Below are positions 40,001 through 49,397 of a DNA stretch of 64,000 nt, in pieces. The translations under genes were made by a program, and so were the position numbers. Within the stretch, counting starts at the first letter, position 1; the number at the start of each line of letters is the position of its first letter. The stretch spans positions 6,210,835 to 6,274,834 of the forward strand of contig CM037840.1 in NCBI GenBank assembly GCA_021234535.1. The letters run 5' to 3'. The DNA comes from Stichopus chloronotus (Eukaryota; Echinodermata; Holothuroidea; Aspidochirotida; Stichopodidae). A model generated the notes under the pieces. The model was not told where the DNA came from. It made no database searches and worked only from the letters and a program-made list of their open reading frames with translations.

Positions 40001-40798
40001 TAAGTTACAGTACTCTTAGATTGCCAGCAAATTCGAAAGATGCAGAGCAGCTCATATTACACAGCGTACACAGGGATCCATTGTTTTGATTACACATGTG
40101 GAGGAATGTAAGACAGGCTGAGGGAGGGACTAGAGGTAGGTGGTTGGGAGAATTGGAACTGTCTGGGGTGATGCATTACAGCCTTTAATATTCATGACAT
40201 ATTGGCTACAAAAACAAACTTGACACACTTTCTTGTCTGTGCACCTTTTATCCCAGTCAGCCTATGTTGTCTTATAATATCAGACTTAAGTACCAAATCA
40301 TGAAATCCCCCAAAACTTCTTGGTTTGGAAATTAACTAGCTACGTACTCACCTCATATAACCTATCCATTACTGTATTGACTAAGGTCTAGCATAGCATC
40401 TGGCAATTGTGTGTGTGTGTATCCGGTCACTGTCCTCCCGTAATTGCCAGCCTTTTGGTTTAGCATTGAGGAAATGCATGCCTACTTTGCACCCTCCCCA
40501 ACTGATCTTGATCATTCACCTTTTATCCCAGTCAGCTTATGTTGCCCTGTTATTGATGGATTTTAATACCAAAATCATGAAATATGGGATCTCAAAAATG
40601 GATGAAATTCATGGACATACAACCATACTGCCTGCAAAATGAAATTCTCACCCAGAGTTCCTCGGTGTCAGCCTTTCTTGAAGAGAGAATAACATGATGA
40701 CCAGTAACACAGAGAGTGCCCTCTACTGGAGGATGGAATGGCTGGTGAAGTGTAACACCATCTAACTTGGGTGTCTTGATAAATTCTACAAACTCCAT
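15958..40798 (-). CDS. MTMR9: MTMR9, myotubularin-related pseudophosphatase, complete (14 coding exons)
   Basis: Exons on the - strand: 40652-40798, 38127-38286, 37378-37517, 35563-35691, 34462-34618, 27484-27588, 25915-26040, 25144-25246, 24039-24171, 22627-22711, 21796-21865, 20679-20778, 16608-16735, 15958-16012. They total 1638 bp and encode 545 residues; human MTMR9 is about 549. Phases match at every junction. An N-terminal PH-GRAM domain (about residues 4-100) is followed by an inactive myotubularin phosphatase domain (about 120-500) and a C-terminal coiled coil (about 510-540). The signature loop reads HGTDGFDVT (328-336) where active enzymes have HCSDGWDRT, so the catalytic Cys and Arg are absent. 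Vertebrate MTMR9 binds and stimulates MTMR6/7/8, which remove the 3-phosphate from PI3P and PI(3,5)P2. MTMR9-specific words include VIWPAVAPQSL and VNALRRELADL. Confidence 0.96.
16608..16735 (-). CDS. MTMR9: MTMR9 exon 13 (residues 486-528)
   Basis: It encodes SLWESTYLRWD, the end of the phosphatase-like fold, and then ECRLKVNALRR, the start of the coiled coil. Acceptor CCTTCAG, donor GTAAGC. Confidence 0.95.
17400..17690 (+). mobile_element. LINE reverse-transcriptase fragment, middle part
   Basis: The translation reads GEISGPFQVEHGLQLGCVIA then TTLPYI, a decayed form of the RT block GxxSxPFxVxxGVKQGCVLAPTLF. It stops matching near 17620 and runs into the family A array. Together with 18629-18960 it forms one RT domain interrupted by repeats. 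The clade is not determined. Confidence 0.65.
17690..18430 (+). repeat. Repeat family A array (six or more ~105-125-bp units)
   Basis: Each unit carries GGTTGGTCATA, GATGATCCCTATT, a GGTCAAAGGTCATTTGAGGTC core, a variant of CAAACTGTGAAAACCTTGTA and TATCTCAAGAAGTGTAATCT. A perfect DR1 word AGGTCAAAGGTCA is at 18230-18242. The right flank at 18543-18570 carries GGCAAGGAATCACAAAG, the family end motif. Confidence 0.85.
18629..18960 (+). mobile_element. LINE reverse-transcriptase fragment, catalytic FADD part
   Basis: ELLFADDSALLAPTVEDTQE contains the RT catalytic motif FADD, followed by FGLSINIKQTE (thumb-side motif). After a frame break and stops comes VVKHFTYNGSVIS, matching the LINE motif VxxFTYLGSxIS. 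It has in-frame stops and is dead. Confidence 0.82.
18985..19320 (+). repeat. Repeat family A, composite copy with TG-rich tract
   Basis: A TGTGTTTGTGTATATGTGAG tract at about 18997-19022 is followed by CTGTAACACTTGCTTAGG and then two family A units. The same order appears reverse-complemented at 29070-29430 and 30490-31030. Confidence 0.7.
19790..20260 (+). repeat. Repeat family B copy
   Basis: Units share GGGCCATTTTATAAAAGCATTA, TCTGCAAATTGTATG and TTACAGATTGTATG. The short ORFs at 20038-20254 are repeat-derived. Confidence 0.6.
20679..20778 (-). CDS. MTMR9: MTMR9 exon 12 (residues 452-485)
   Basis: It encodes NPLFKANQSVIWPAVAPQSL, which is diagnostic for MTMR9 within the family. Acceptor TATGCAG, donor GTAAGC. 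Confidence 0.95.
21796..21865 (-). CDS. MTMR9: MTMR9 exon 11 (residues 429-452)
   Basis: It encodes GTFLCNNEAEREQMALAEK and TTSL(W), the typical myotubularin GTFLxNxExER...SLW motif. Acceptor CCTATAG, donor GTAACT. Confidence 0.95.
22627..22711 (-). CDS. MTMR9: MTMR9 exon 10 (residues 401-429)
   Basis: It encodes QFSCSFEFNEEFLHMIFENS and YASRFG. Acceptor CCACAG, donor GTATGT. Confidence 0.95.
23756..23985. repeat. Minisatellite, ~28-30-bp GCATCTACTGCATT unit
   Basis: Seven or eight diverged units around GCATCTACTGCATTCATCC lie inside MTMR9 intron 9, just outside exon 9. Confidence 0.65.
24039..24171 (-). CDS. MTMR9: MTMR9 exon 9 (residues 356-400)
   Basis: It encodes FEALIEREWLQGGHPF, the most conserved myotubularin segment, and PVFLLFLDCVWQ. 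Acceptor CTTTAAG, donor GTACTT. Confidence 0.95.
24437..24730. repeat. Local direct duplication (~58 bp)
   Basis: A segment containing CTCCTGTCACAAATGGAG and AACAATAATAATCATAGAAG occurs near 24437-24495 and again near 24670-24728. A smaller duplication of GGTTTTAAAAAAGAAT lies at about 24496-24533. Confidence 0.8.
25144..25246 (-). CDS. MTMR9: MTMR9 exon 8 with the dead active-site loop (residues 322-356)
   Basis: It encodes FSVLVHGTDGFDVTPQV and TSLAQVILDPDCRTIRG. Two in-frame acceptors lie nine bases apart: TTTGTAG ending at 25247 and TTTTCAG ending at 25238. The first gives the same residue spacing as vertebrate MTMR9 and is preferred. Donor GTGAGC. Confidence 0.9.
25915..26040 (-). CDS. 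MTMR9: MTMR9 exon 7 (residues 280-322)
   Basis: It encodes DKWLSRLSSCNWLGHVKELL and ACLVAQCIDRE. Acceptor CTTCTGCAG, donor GTAAGT. An open frame on the opposite strand at 25773-26093 is its shadow. Confidence 0.94.
27484..27588 (-). CDS. MTMR9: MTMR9 exon 6 (residues 245-280)
   Basis: It encodes GGGFEIESHYPQWRRVHKPL together with the upstream split codon. Acceptor CTTTCAG, donor GTAATT. Confidence 0.94.
27595..27640. repeat. Isolated family A end motif (hairpin + GATTCCTTGCC)
   Basis: AAAGCCAAGAGGCTTAGTG then ATTCCTTGCC resembles the ends at 29437-29469 and, inverted, 18543-18570. Confidence 0.5.
28600..29470 (-). repeat. Repeat family A array with CA microsatellite and inverted-repeat end
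   Basis: Family A units in reverse orientation carry perfect DR1 words (TGACCTTTGACCT) at 29081-29093 and 29223-29235. A CA-rich tract (29343-29383) follows. GATTCCTTGCC then faces GGCAAGGAATC (29401-29430). A hairpin AAAGCC-AAAA-GGCTTT and a second GATTCCTTGC come next (29440-29469). Confidence 0.85.
29693..30137 (-). mobile_element. BEL/Pao-type gag fragment (DUF1759-like), frameshifted
   Basis: The - strand translation gives a charged coiled-coil region (30137-29890), then LPKAEIPPYDGDPRTFWSF and SYLIQLTTGKTRSSIDY, the LPK(L/A)E(L/I)PxFxGDP...FW signature of BEL/Pao gag polyproteins. The two parts lie in different frames overlapping at 29877-29908, consistent with a single-base indel. No protease, RT or LTR follows; downstream is family A repeat. 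Confidence 0.75.
30490..31030 (-). repeat. Repeat family A composite copy with CA tract and end motif
   Basis: Degraded family A units (TGACCTTTGATCTTCAC; ATCATCTACTCAATATG) are followed by a CA-rich tract at 30953-30984. Then comes GACATCAGGACTGCATAGATT with GGCAAGGAATC at 31017-31027. Confidence 0.75.
31135..31345. repeat. ATC/ATT trinucleotide-rich simple repeat
   Basis: An imperfect run of ATCATC, ACCATC and ATTATC words. It is low complexity and non-coding. Confidence 0.8.
31590..32415 (+). pseudogene. Unidentified decayed ORF
   Basis: One frame reads about 140 codons from about 31650 to about 32015 with only a few stops (TAG near 31770, TGA near 31922), and its amphipathic composition is protein-like. 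It includes a segment ADNVRRFKATLHIRDSNRL. After frame changes another long stretch runs from about 32180 to 32410. It contains a possible zinc-binding cluster with several Cys and His residues. I do not recognise the family. It may be an old transposon or an integrated foreign gene. Confidence 0.4.
32880..33700. other. GC-richer unassigned block
   Basis: Base composition is visibly richer in G+C and CpG than its flanks. Open frames exist on both strands (for example 33112-33348 on the - strand), but none matches a family I know. A pyrimidine run at 33581-33593 and a GGATCAAATCCC word at 33546-33557 hint at a SINE-like end. Confidence 0.4.
34462..34618 (-). CDS. MTMR9: MTMR9 exon 5 (residues 193-245)
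   Basis: It encodes TVIMRSSQPLTG, RCREDEKLLNAAL and RRGYIIDTRS. Acceptor TTTCAG, donor GTAGAT. Confidence 0.95.
34973..34986. repeat. CA microsatellite
   Basis: Seven CA units in MTMR9 intron 4. The rest of that intron shows nothing. Confidence 0.8.
35563..35691 (-). CDS. MTMR9: MTMR9 exon 4 (residues 150-192)
   Basis: A phase 0-0 exon with PSYPRAVVVPKTVDD and FRSGGRFPILSYLHKK, the conserved strand and basic segment of the myotubularin fold. Acceptor CCTCCAG, donor GTAAGT. Confidence 0.95.
37378..37517 (-). CDS. MTMR9: MTMR9 exon 3 (residues 103-149)
   Basis: It encodes YPFFYRSTFDKLEDGW and NWRLSYINENFE, the linker into the phosphatase-like domain. Acceptor CTTCAG, donor GTAAGC. Confidence 0.95.
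38127..38286 (-). CDS. MTMR9: MTMR9 exon 2 (residues 50-102)
   Basis: It encodes the second half of the PH-GRAM domain, with KKFVGSTGQL and IPSMEECLNIASSIEHLSSL nearly as in vertebrates. Acceptor TTTATCAG, donor GTAAGT. Confidence 0.95.
38290..38420. repeat. Purine-rich tandem repeat (GAGACAAGTGAAGAA)
   Basis: About eight diverged copies of a 14-16-bp AAGTGAAGAAGATAC/GAGACAAGTGAAA unit lie directly upstream of the MTMR9 exon 2 acceptor (on the - strand). Confidence 0.75.
38510..39310 (-). repeat. Repeat family A array with CATA/CACA microsatellite
   Basis: Four or more units carry AAATGACCTTTGATCCCCAC, CAATAGGGTTCTT, a variant of CAATGTGGTGCACCTGCA, AAGCTTCCCTTCTTGAGATA and TTGTGTTTACAAG. 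The array ends in a CATACATACATACA tract at 39259-39305. Confidence 0.85.
39932..40188. mobile_element. 257-bp MITE, copy 1 (TTAA ends)
   Basis: It starts TTAAAGGCTGTATTGCATCA and ends with the inverse, TGATGCATTACAGCCTTTAA, giving a ~23-bp terminal inverted repeat with one mismatch. It is bounded by TTAA, a piggyBac-type target. A second copy lies at 57501-57757 with about five differences. No coding potential. It sits in MTMR9 intron 1. Confidence 0.9.
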
Positions 40799-40812
40799 GG
40801 GATCAAACTGAG
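40652..40812 (-). CDS. MTMR9: MTMR9 exon with start codon (residues 1-49)
   Basis: ATG is at 40796-40798, giving MEFVEFIKTPKLDGV, close to vertebrate MEFAELIKTPRVDNV. The donor GTGAGA follows TGG of the EELW motif. A good acceptor (TACTTTTTCAG) ends just upstream at 40813, so 40799-40812 is 5' UTR and a non-coding first exon lies further right. This is the start of the PH-GRAM domain. Confidence 0.93.
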
Positions 40813-41332
40813 CTGAAAAAGTAAGCCAACACTCATGCTATTAAAAAGTTCTGGTAAGGTAGCATATTGCTCTGGTTTGATAATGAGTACCAGCAGTAAC
40901 TGGTGTGATGTTGTTAGTGAAATTATTTTACTAAAATAGAAATCATGATTTTTAATCACCGTGTCTAATGGGTGGCAGCCTCAACATTACATGAAAGATT
41001 GCCTTTTGCAATTTTGGATATGGCCCCTGATGTGTTGGGTGGGAGGGGGGCAAACCACTATATTGTCCCACTAAAGAAAAAAAAAAGTTCTTGTGCATTT
41101 GTTTTGACCAAGGTAGACATGGCTCCAGGTTTTCATCCCCACGTCAGACTCATAAGTCCTTAACAATATCTGAAAGCAAGATCATCAGTGTTGAGAACAT
41201 ACAGAGGTGCTACAACTTAGAAAAGAATACACTTAAATACTTATCAATCTTGTCTCGTATTTACACACACGTAACATGGTAATTGAACGTGCTTGAACAA
41301 GTACAAGGTTCCATAACGCAAACTCATCTTAC

Positions 41333-41392
41333 CAGAAACGGCCATAGATTCATGGCAACGTAGAGGAGATGTCGACAAGTACAATATATAAG
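41333..41392 (-). promoter_or_regulatory. Possible MTMR9 core promoter and non-coding first exon
   Basis: On the - strand a TATATA word (41384-41391) is followed after about 30 bases by a short stretch ending at a good donor (GTAAGATGAG, 41323-41332). Splicing to the acceptor at 40813 would form the 5' UTR. It is weak: the exon would be tiny and contains an upstream ATG. Confidence 0.2.
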
Positions 41393-42029
41393 TCACCAAT
41401 TTTGGCGACCAACCTTCCGAGGCCTCCCCTCCCAGAGATAGACAACAAGTGAGTCCTTCCCAATTACCTGTCCCAACACAACAATTGCACAGTAACACTG
41501 TTACAGTGGTAGAGGCTCTCCTTCAGAACACCATACACAACACAGCAAAGCTGCCTCTGAATCCAGAGTCAGATAACATTACATACAAAAGCACTGTGGT
41601 TAGTGTCTTTCATAATCTTCTCAATAAGACACCTGCAAACCATGATGAAGACAATAGTCTTCACATCATGCATTCCTTGGGAATCACCTCAACTAACCAA
41701 CTTGAAGTCATATGTCCTTGAAGACCTGGGAATATGGTCCCTTCAAAATGATGAAAGTCTCTGGCATTTTCTGAGATTAAGGGGTCTTTTCTATACATTA
41801 CTGTAGGGGCTACCCAGATACCACATTATAACATTCTAGCAACACTGAGAGTGTCTTCACTCTGGGATGAAGATGTCACTCTGCATGAATGTACAGTCTC
41901 AGTACTGGTAATGGTAATAGTATATGTGTGAGTAGTTATTGTGTTGAGATAGGTACCGTAAATGAAGAGTAAATTGTGGTACCTACAGTATGCATCTCAC
42001 ATGTTTACCTTTAGAAGTGCCGTTTTAAT

Positions 42030-42382
42030 TTAAAGGGAAATAGGGCGTTTAGAAGACACCAACATGACGTGCAAAAGAAATAGCTTTAGTCATTGTTAAA
42101 CCATCCAGTCTCATCAGTAAGCACCTGACAAAGCTTCATCTCCTCAAAACATTATGCATGTGATGAGTAACGGAAGATGTATCATTTGAATTTTGAAAAG
42201 TTTGGGTGAACAAATTAGTGCTGAGCAACAAATAACTGAGTTTCCATCTGTGAGAAACTTATTTCCTGAAAAGAAGGCTACTGTCCTTTCCTATTTTGAA
42301 TAATCTATCATTCTGCGTCCACAAACATTGGTTTTAATAATATGGGTGTTTTCTGTAAAACAAACGCCCTATTTCCCTTTAA
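42030..42382. mobile_element. 353-bp MITE with perfect 21-bp inverted ends
   Basis: The left end TTAAAGGGAAATAGGGCGTT and the right end AACGCCCTATTTCCCTTTAA are exact inverses. TTAA lies at both borders. No transposase. It is a different family from the 257-bp MITE although both use TTAA. Confidence 0.9.
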
Positions 42383-42889
42383 TTGACATCAAGTATTAAA
42401 ATAGCTGGAACAGCCCCAACCATCCAAACAACTGATGTTGAGTGCTCCACATATGCTACACAGATGTAGTACATAGTGCTACATGTTCTCATACATCAGT
42501 ATTAACATTTAGTAAATCTTTGGTAAATCTGTCTCATTGAAGTTGCTTTCAATGAACGTTTGAAATATTTTGGCCAATATACTACAGTATACCTGTAGGA
42601 CTACTCATGACTGACGGACATATCTTACTCAGATTGAAGAGGTCATGACATGTAGACTGAAATCCTATAAAACTGGTTTTTCTAAATATATGGACAAGTT
42701 GTTATCCAAAACTGCCTTGGTGTCTTTATGAAATCATCCATTGTTATGCGATCAAAGTTTTAAGTTTCACAATTGAAAGTTCTCCTTTGAAAATCTTTGT
42801 TTCTGTATGACATCATATGATGTCATATTAGGATCATATTCATGCACAATTCTCCAAAATTATTCAAAATGCTTCTACTTCCACATACT

Positions 42890-43890
42890 TTCATGGATTT
42901 TTTTTAATCTTACATTCAGTCTTTCTTCTGTAGTGGGCCATTTGGGGTATTAACAAGTGTTTGGTAATAGGTGACATGTGGACCCTATGTCCCACTTAAT
43001 GAAATTGTAAAAAAATGTTTATCCCACAGATTTGCATGCACAATCTTACTGGTTTGTCACAATGATATGTTATTACTTGTTAGTGGTACCTTGAGGGTGT
43101 TCATCCAAGATCCAATAGGGCCATGCTTGAATCAAGCACCAAAACTTCTTTCATACCATGAAACAGATCACTTACAAAGAATCAATGTGACAAATTTCAT
43201 TAAGATTGTACATGACAATCTGTAGGATGATGTCAACTCTGTTTAACATTAATCAAATGAAAGAGGTAAGTATTTTGCGGTATTTCACAAGATGGACTCC
43301 AGGGCCTGTCTTGAGATTTGGACCCAAACTTTCTGAACATCCTGTAGATGCTAGCTGTGTATCAATATGACAAAGAATTAACATTGTATAAGAGAATCTT
43401 ATAGACCATAGGGTGGAAGGACCCATATAAGACCTTGGACCAAAAACTCTGATAATATATATTATGACTATATGGCAATCTGTAGAAGGAAAAGCATTTT
43501 GGGGAATTCACAAAGTGGGTCATAGAGTCCACATGGGACTTTGGACCAAACCTTACTGGATACCTCAAATAGTCAAGCACCCAAGAGAGATTGTGTGAAA
43601 GTTTGAAACAAATCCATGAAAGCATGTACATGTAGAAGCATTTTGGATTATTGTGGAGTCCCAGCTCGTGCATGAAAAGGTTCCTACAATGACGTAAGCT
43701 ATATTGTAGAAAAGAGTTTTTCAAAAAGAAGCTTCCATCTGTGAAACCTAAAATGATGATTGCACAACACTGAAAGACATCCTTCTCAAGGACACCAATG
43801 GCAGGTTTGGATATCAATTTGACCAAATGTTTAGAAAAAACAGTTTTATTGAGTTTAAGTGTACCGTATGTGTCATGACCTTTCAAGCAC
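42890..43890. repeat. Repeat family B copy (~1 kb)
   Basis: Units of about 160-190 bp share GGGCCATTTGGGGTATTAA, CACTTAATGAAATTGTAAAA, a variant of TGTACATGACAATCTGTAGG, a variant of TCACAAAGTGGGTCATAGAG and TCCACATGGGACTTTGGACC. The 174-codon open frame on the - strand at 43362-43886 runs through several units and is not a gene. Confidence 0.65.
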
Positions 43891-46800
43891 AGAGGGAATG
43901 ACTCTTACACTTTACAACACTTGTTTTAATCAAAATCAGATTCTTCCTTCATATTTTACGAGATCAACACAAGAAAAGAGCGTCACCTGACACCTGCATA
44001 CTCTAGTCACTGCACCGACAGTACAAAAACAATTTTGTCTGACCAAAATTGAGGCCAAAGAAAATGGATTGATGACACTTCAATGTCATTGTGTGTACAA
44101 TAAGTAAATGAGGATTAATCATAGACTACATTTTAAACAGCCGCATGGTAAAAGAAAGCACTGTGTTGATACATAAAGTGAACAATACATCACATACACA
44201 GAGGAGAGGAACAAATCTTTGAGACTATCTTCAAGTGCACTATAACAAAATAATCACCACACCAAGACTTTAAAATAACTTCTCTATGGGAAAGTTGAAA
44301 CTTCAGTGACTAAGGAACATCCTTTAAATAAAATGGAGTTTCTATCTGTAGCTCAATCTGAAATTCACACATGCTACAGTAATTGTTATTAAAGTAGAAT
44401 GTGGTGCTATTCCCGCATTTTGAAAAGTACACTAAAGAACTGGCTACAGTACTTATAGAACTAACATCAAAAGCTATAAAAACTACTTGTCTGTAGTCTA
44501 TTTGTGCAAATACTGTATAGCCTTATAGAAAAGATATCTTTGCATACTGTAAGTGTTTTGGTAGTCATGTATTTGCACAGAAATGTCGCAAATTTACCAC
44601 AGGACCCAGTTCTGCTGACTCTTTAGCTAAAAAAAAATTACATCACTTTTCTTTCTACCATAACAACCACTCTTATTAATGAAATGTATCCTGAAAGAAA
44701 CTTGGTGTACTGAAGATAATGTTTCCCAGGTTGGTATCATATGGAAGAGACTGATAGAACATTAATGATAAAGGCTATTTTATTTTTAAACAGCACATCC
44801 TGCCTTAACTTCTCTATTTGTATACATTCAGTAGCTTACTCTGTGTGTACACGAGACACTAACACATGGATGAATCAATGCCTTTTGTATAGCATTTTGA
44901 TTTGGCACAGCTGCACACATATTTGCTGAGTTACTTCTTTTGCTTTTCAAAATTACAGGGAAAGAAAAGTCAGTCATCAATATGACAACTTCATTTGATG
45001 AGCACATTCTACATTACTCCACTTCTCAAATTTCTGCTCTATCCCTTTAATTGTCATCAAGATTAAACATCATTTTAGAAGTCTTACAAGCTAATCACAA
45101 TAAACTGGTTTACTGCCAGAGATTGTTCAATCAGGTTCCTCTTGTGTGATGTTGCCTTAAAATAACTCAATTGCTCAGCAGCTCTCTCTCTCGTTACAGG
45201 CGCCATTCAAATACTGTATACTCTTCTTGTTTTCAAATTTCTGTGTAGTCGCAAAAAAAGGTCCAATGCATTACTCAACATGACCTTAACCATATAACTG
45301 AATCCTATTTAGAACAAAAATGTTTGATGCAAGAAAAACATGAGGGTTAGAACTAAGTTTAAGATGAAAATGATCACACTGACAAAATGCAAACTGGTGC
45401 AGAGTAACATTTAGTTGGCTACTGTACAGTATAGTATGTCTTGCTTAGGCTATGTGTGATTTTTGTGTTATCTGCCAGAAGTGTTACAAAGTGATGCAGG
45501 TGATATGTGTTCGTGTCCATTGCACGAACATCCCATTTGAACTGGATAGGAAGTAACATTACACCTACTGTATGCTGCACAAGCTCAGTCCACACCTATA
45601 ACCAGCTGAGATGTTGAAGGTCGAATTAATTACATGACTTTAGCAGAGAAAAATTGATTGGCAGTTTCCAGGTTTCTGTGGTATCTTGTCGCAAAGTTAG
45701 ACTTGTAACTTTCTGCTTGCATTTTATAAGCATCAATCTTCCACACTCTTGAATGGAAACATGGAACTCCTCACAAAAATGATGTTTACCCACAATGTTG
45801 CACGTATATGAAAGGCTCACTGTAAGTAGGCCAAGCCTGATATTGTTTTGGCTGACTTTCCTATCACTTCAAAATTAAAATTTAAGGTTATTTCATTGAT
45901 CTAGGAACAAGTAACTCCTGAGAATATTAACAATGCTGAAGTGTGCCAATTAGATGACCATAAAAGATTACTGAGACAGATCATGGCCAGAGATATGAGC
46001 AGTAAGACTGAAGTATGATATTAAGTTTTATGTGTCACACAATTCAAGTGCAACTGGGTAAATTGAATTTGCACTCTAACTTAATGAGATTAAAGTTAAG
46101 AAACATCTGAAACTTCTTACTGAATGACAGATTTAACTTGAATAGCATTAAAAAATGTGCCTGGATATTCAACAGAGAAATTTCACTATTTCACAATGCA
46201 GATTTACAGTTCATCAATGGCCTTAAACTCAACACATGCCAAAACTGTATCCAAATAATTCACAGATGTAGACTATACTCATTGACACTTGAACTTGTGT
46301 CTTCATACTGTACTGAACTTATTAGATAAAATGAAAATTATTCATTACAAAGAGTACCTCAAATAATAACTATGTGAAAATTTAAAAGTTGTTTTCTTAG
46401 AGATCTATACTACTGAGCAAAATATGTTTACGATGTTTCTTCACAGCTGTAATCCTTTTCCAAAGTGCGACATGTTTACCATCATTTGAAATGTGAGAAG
46501 AGATCAAAAGAATTCTCTCTTCATGGTAGGGATGCCAGTTGAGGCATATACTGTAGAAAGAATATGAATGAAGGAACCACATTACCATCCAGCCTTGAAG
46601 ACAATTACTAAACTTGGATAAAGAATGATCTCTCATCAAGCACGACAGTTTAAATATGGAGGAGATACTCTCAATTCTAGATCATTCCAAGTATGCTACA
46701 GTGTACATCAGTGTGGTGTGATTTCATGCCCACAAAATAACAGCAAGCATATGTTACTATAGATGTCTTAAAATAAACCCTCAGAGATCTGCTGCCAGAT

Positions 46801-49397
46801 GCTACTAAGATTTACTTGTTACCACTTTAACAGAGAAGAGACTTGTATACTGTAAAGAGAGAAGGAATGTCTCTTGCTGATAGTTACACACACATATAGT
46901 GTCTTAAGTGTCTTTTTACAATTACATTTTCTTGTCAAACAAAAGTTTTTGCAAATTATTTGACGTACATACAATAGTGAAACACTACATTTTCTCCCAA
47001 AATACTAGTCAAGCTGATAGCTCTTTTGTTCACTTTAACTTAGTCTAACCAATCAAATGGATCCGACTGGTTGTCTTAACTGAAAGAGTAAACCTAAGAG
47101 ACTAAAAAAAAACTAAACTAACATTCCTGTTACATTAAAGCTCTTGTGCTTCAACTACCTATTTTGACACACACTGCTCTGCTTAAGACACACCATAGTT
47201 AACTAACAATATATTGTTATTTTATGTGTGCCTGATGGCCAATGCTAGGATGTTATTTGAATACAATGCTGAAGCTTTACATCATAAGCTAAACAGAATC
47301 ACAGAGTCAGTTTGAACAGCTGATGACTATTAGATGTTACATACCTGCTGGCATTATTGCACACATCCCTTCATAACCTCTTGTCTTCGTTCAAATGTAA
47401 TCAAGTGAAATGGTTCTCCAAATATAACAAAACAAGGCCATATGTTGCAAGAAGAGCTGCCGCCATCCAATCAAATATCACCCACAGTACTGCTGCTGCT
47501 GCTATAACAATTATAATATTCAAACTGATCAACTCTGCATATGACTACACTACCATGACTACTTATAGATAAACATGTGCAGCTCTAGAAGTCTTTATGG
47601 CACAAAGCAAGCTAATAACAACAGGACAGTGTGTGGACTTCTGTAAGAGACAGTCTAATAGAGATCACTTTTGTGAGCAGTGCTCAAGTCATCAGCTGCT
47701 GGTATTTTGGTACTACTGTAATGATGTGGCTAATAACCTTTGTAAATAAAACAGTCAATTATTTTACATAAGACTAAATGATAAGAAAATACAGCCAAAG
47801 CTGAAGTAAAGTACTGTAGTTCCATTTAACAGTATGAAGTAAGGATCTATGTGATTCTTTTAAACGTGATTCTTTTTACTGGAAGTTGCAAAAGAGGCAA
47901 CATTTTGGAACAGATCTATGCAGCATGGCACACACTAGAGCAACTGCAAATACTGTTGATATTTACACTGTACATAGTGCTAAACCACGGTCACACAGAA
48001 TTTGTTTACAAGGAATAGCCATTCAGTATTGATCTATGTGAACATTAAAATGACTGGCGACTATGCCCACTAGTACAGAGTATCTTTGTATACTACTGCT
48101 AGTCTAGCAAAAACTCGCTAAACATGACTTGTAGCAATGACCATGTAAACACTCATATAACGTGGCCTATGCTCTACTGTTGTATGGAGCTATGACTACC
48201 ATACATTTATCAAAGAAGAAAAATACACAGTAGTAAACTAGTAACTAAATAATATCATAAGTACTTTATTATTCTTATATGGAATGTTACAATATGTGTA
48301 CAAAACATCTCAATGGGCTTCAAAAACATAAAATATTAGCTAGAACAACTAAACGACAACAGTTCAATAAAAGGATGGTCAGTGGATCAGTGGTTAAGCT
48401 GACATCTTGGCACAAATCATTCTCTTCTGAAGTGAGCCAAACCAGATAAGCCAATACCATACATTTAATGAAATAATCTTGTTTATGCTTGTGACAAATT
48501 TAGGCCAATGAAGGGAGGGCTTTAAATTCATTTTTTATAAGGATCAAGCACAGCAGTTTAAAACTTTATATATAGTAAGGTCGATCAGTTCATGACCACT
48601 GATTCACGTCTTGGGTAGTCTTCGTCAAGACGATTGTAATTTTTGCCTGCTTTCATATTGCCACATGCAATGCTTTAAACACCAATCACACTGCCATTCT
48701 AACAGCGCCTTGTTTGTTAGCTGTTTACACACGAGCTCTGTACCCAACTGAGTTATGCATATCCAAGGATCTACTCAATTCAAACGTCTAGGACATTTGT
48801 CAAAAATGAGGCACAACCATGCACAAAACACTCAATCTTTATTCATGTAACACAGTTGCTTGTCCAAGGAATGCTCACACAGTCACAGTGAAGTGCTTGT
48901 TCACTGTTCACTCTGATTGGTTGTTCTCCTCGAAGAAATCATGAATAAACCTGAACTTTCGGGTGTGAACAAAATGAAGCGAATTAGCCATAATATAAAG
49001 AAAAAGCTAAGGTAGTTTGGAACAAATGTACAAGACCTTCGTATCAAGTAGAAATTGGCAAGGAATGGCAGAGGGCGCAGTCAACTCTGTGCAAAAGAAG
49101 CACAGTGTGTGTGATGCTACACTACTAGGGTCTTAGCAAGACTTCTTCTTGGGGTTAAATGTATTCATCAGGAATCTTCCTACAGTAATTCAGCATATAA
49201 CAGTGTTTGAACACAATTAAATTTCTAAATTACAGTTGTTTGCAACTTCACTTTTTCTGGTGGAAATAAAAAAATAAAAGTACAGTACACCAAATACTGA
49301 CAAAAATTAATGAAAGGTATCCATGTCAAAACACAAAAGGAATTGAAGAAAGGTGAACTGACTGTACAAGGTGAGTAAATAATAGCCATGTACCCAT

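Noticed and set aside
41449..41721. 90-codon + strand open frame
   Set aside because: No recognisable motif and no flanking splice logic; an overlapping second frame is equally open.
43362..43886. 174-codon open frame on the - strand
   Set aside because: It runs through several family B repeat units, its composition is not protein-like, and the same words recur at 51.9-52.2 kb in other frames.
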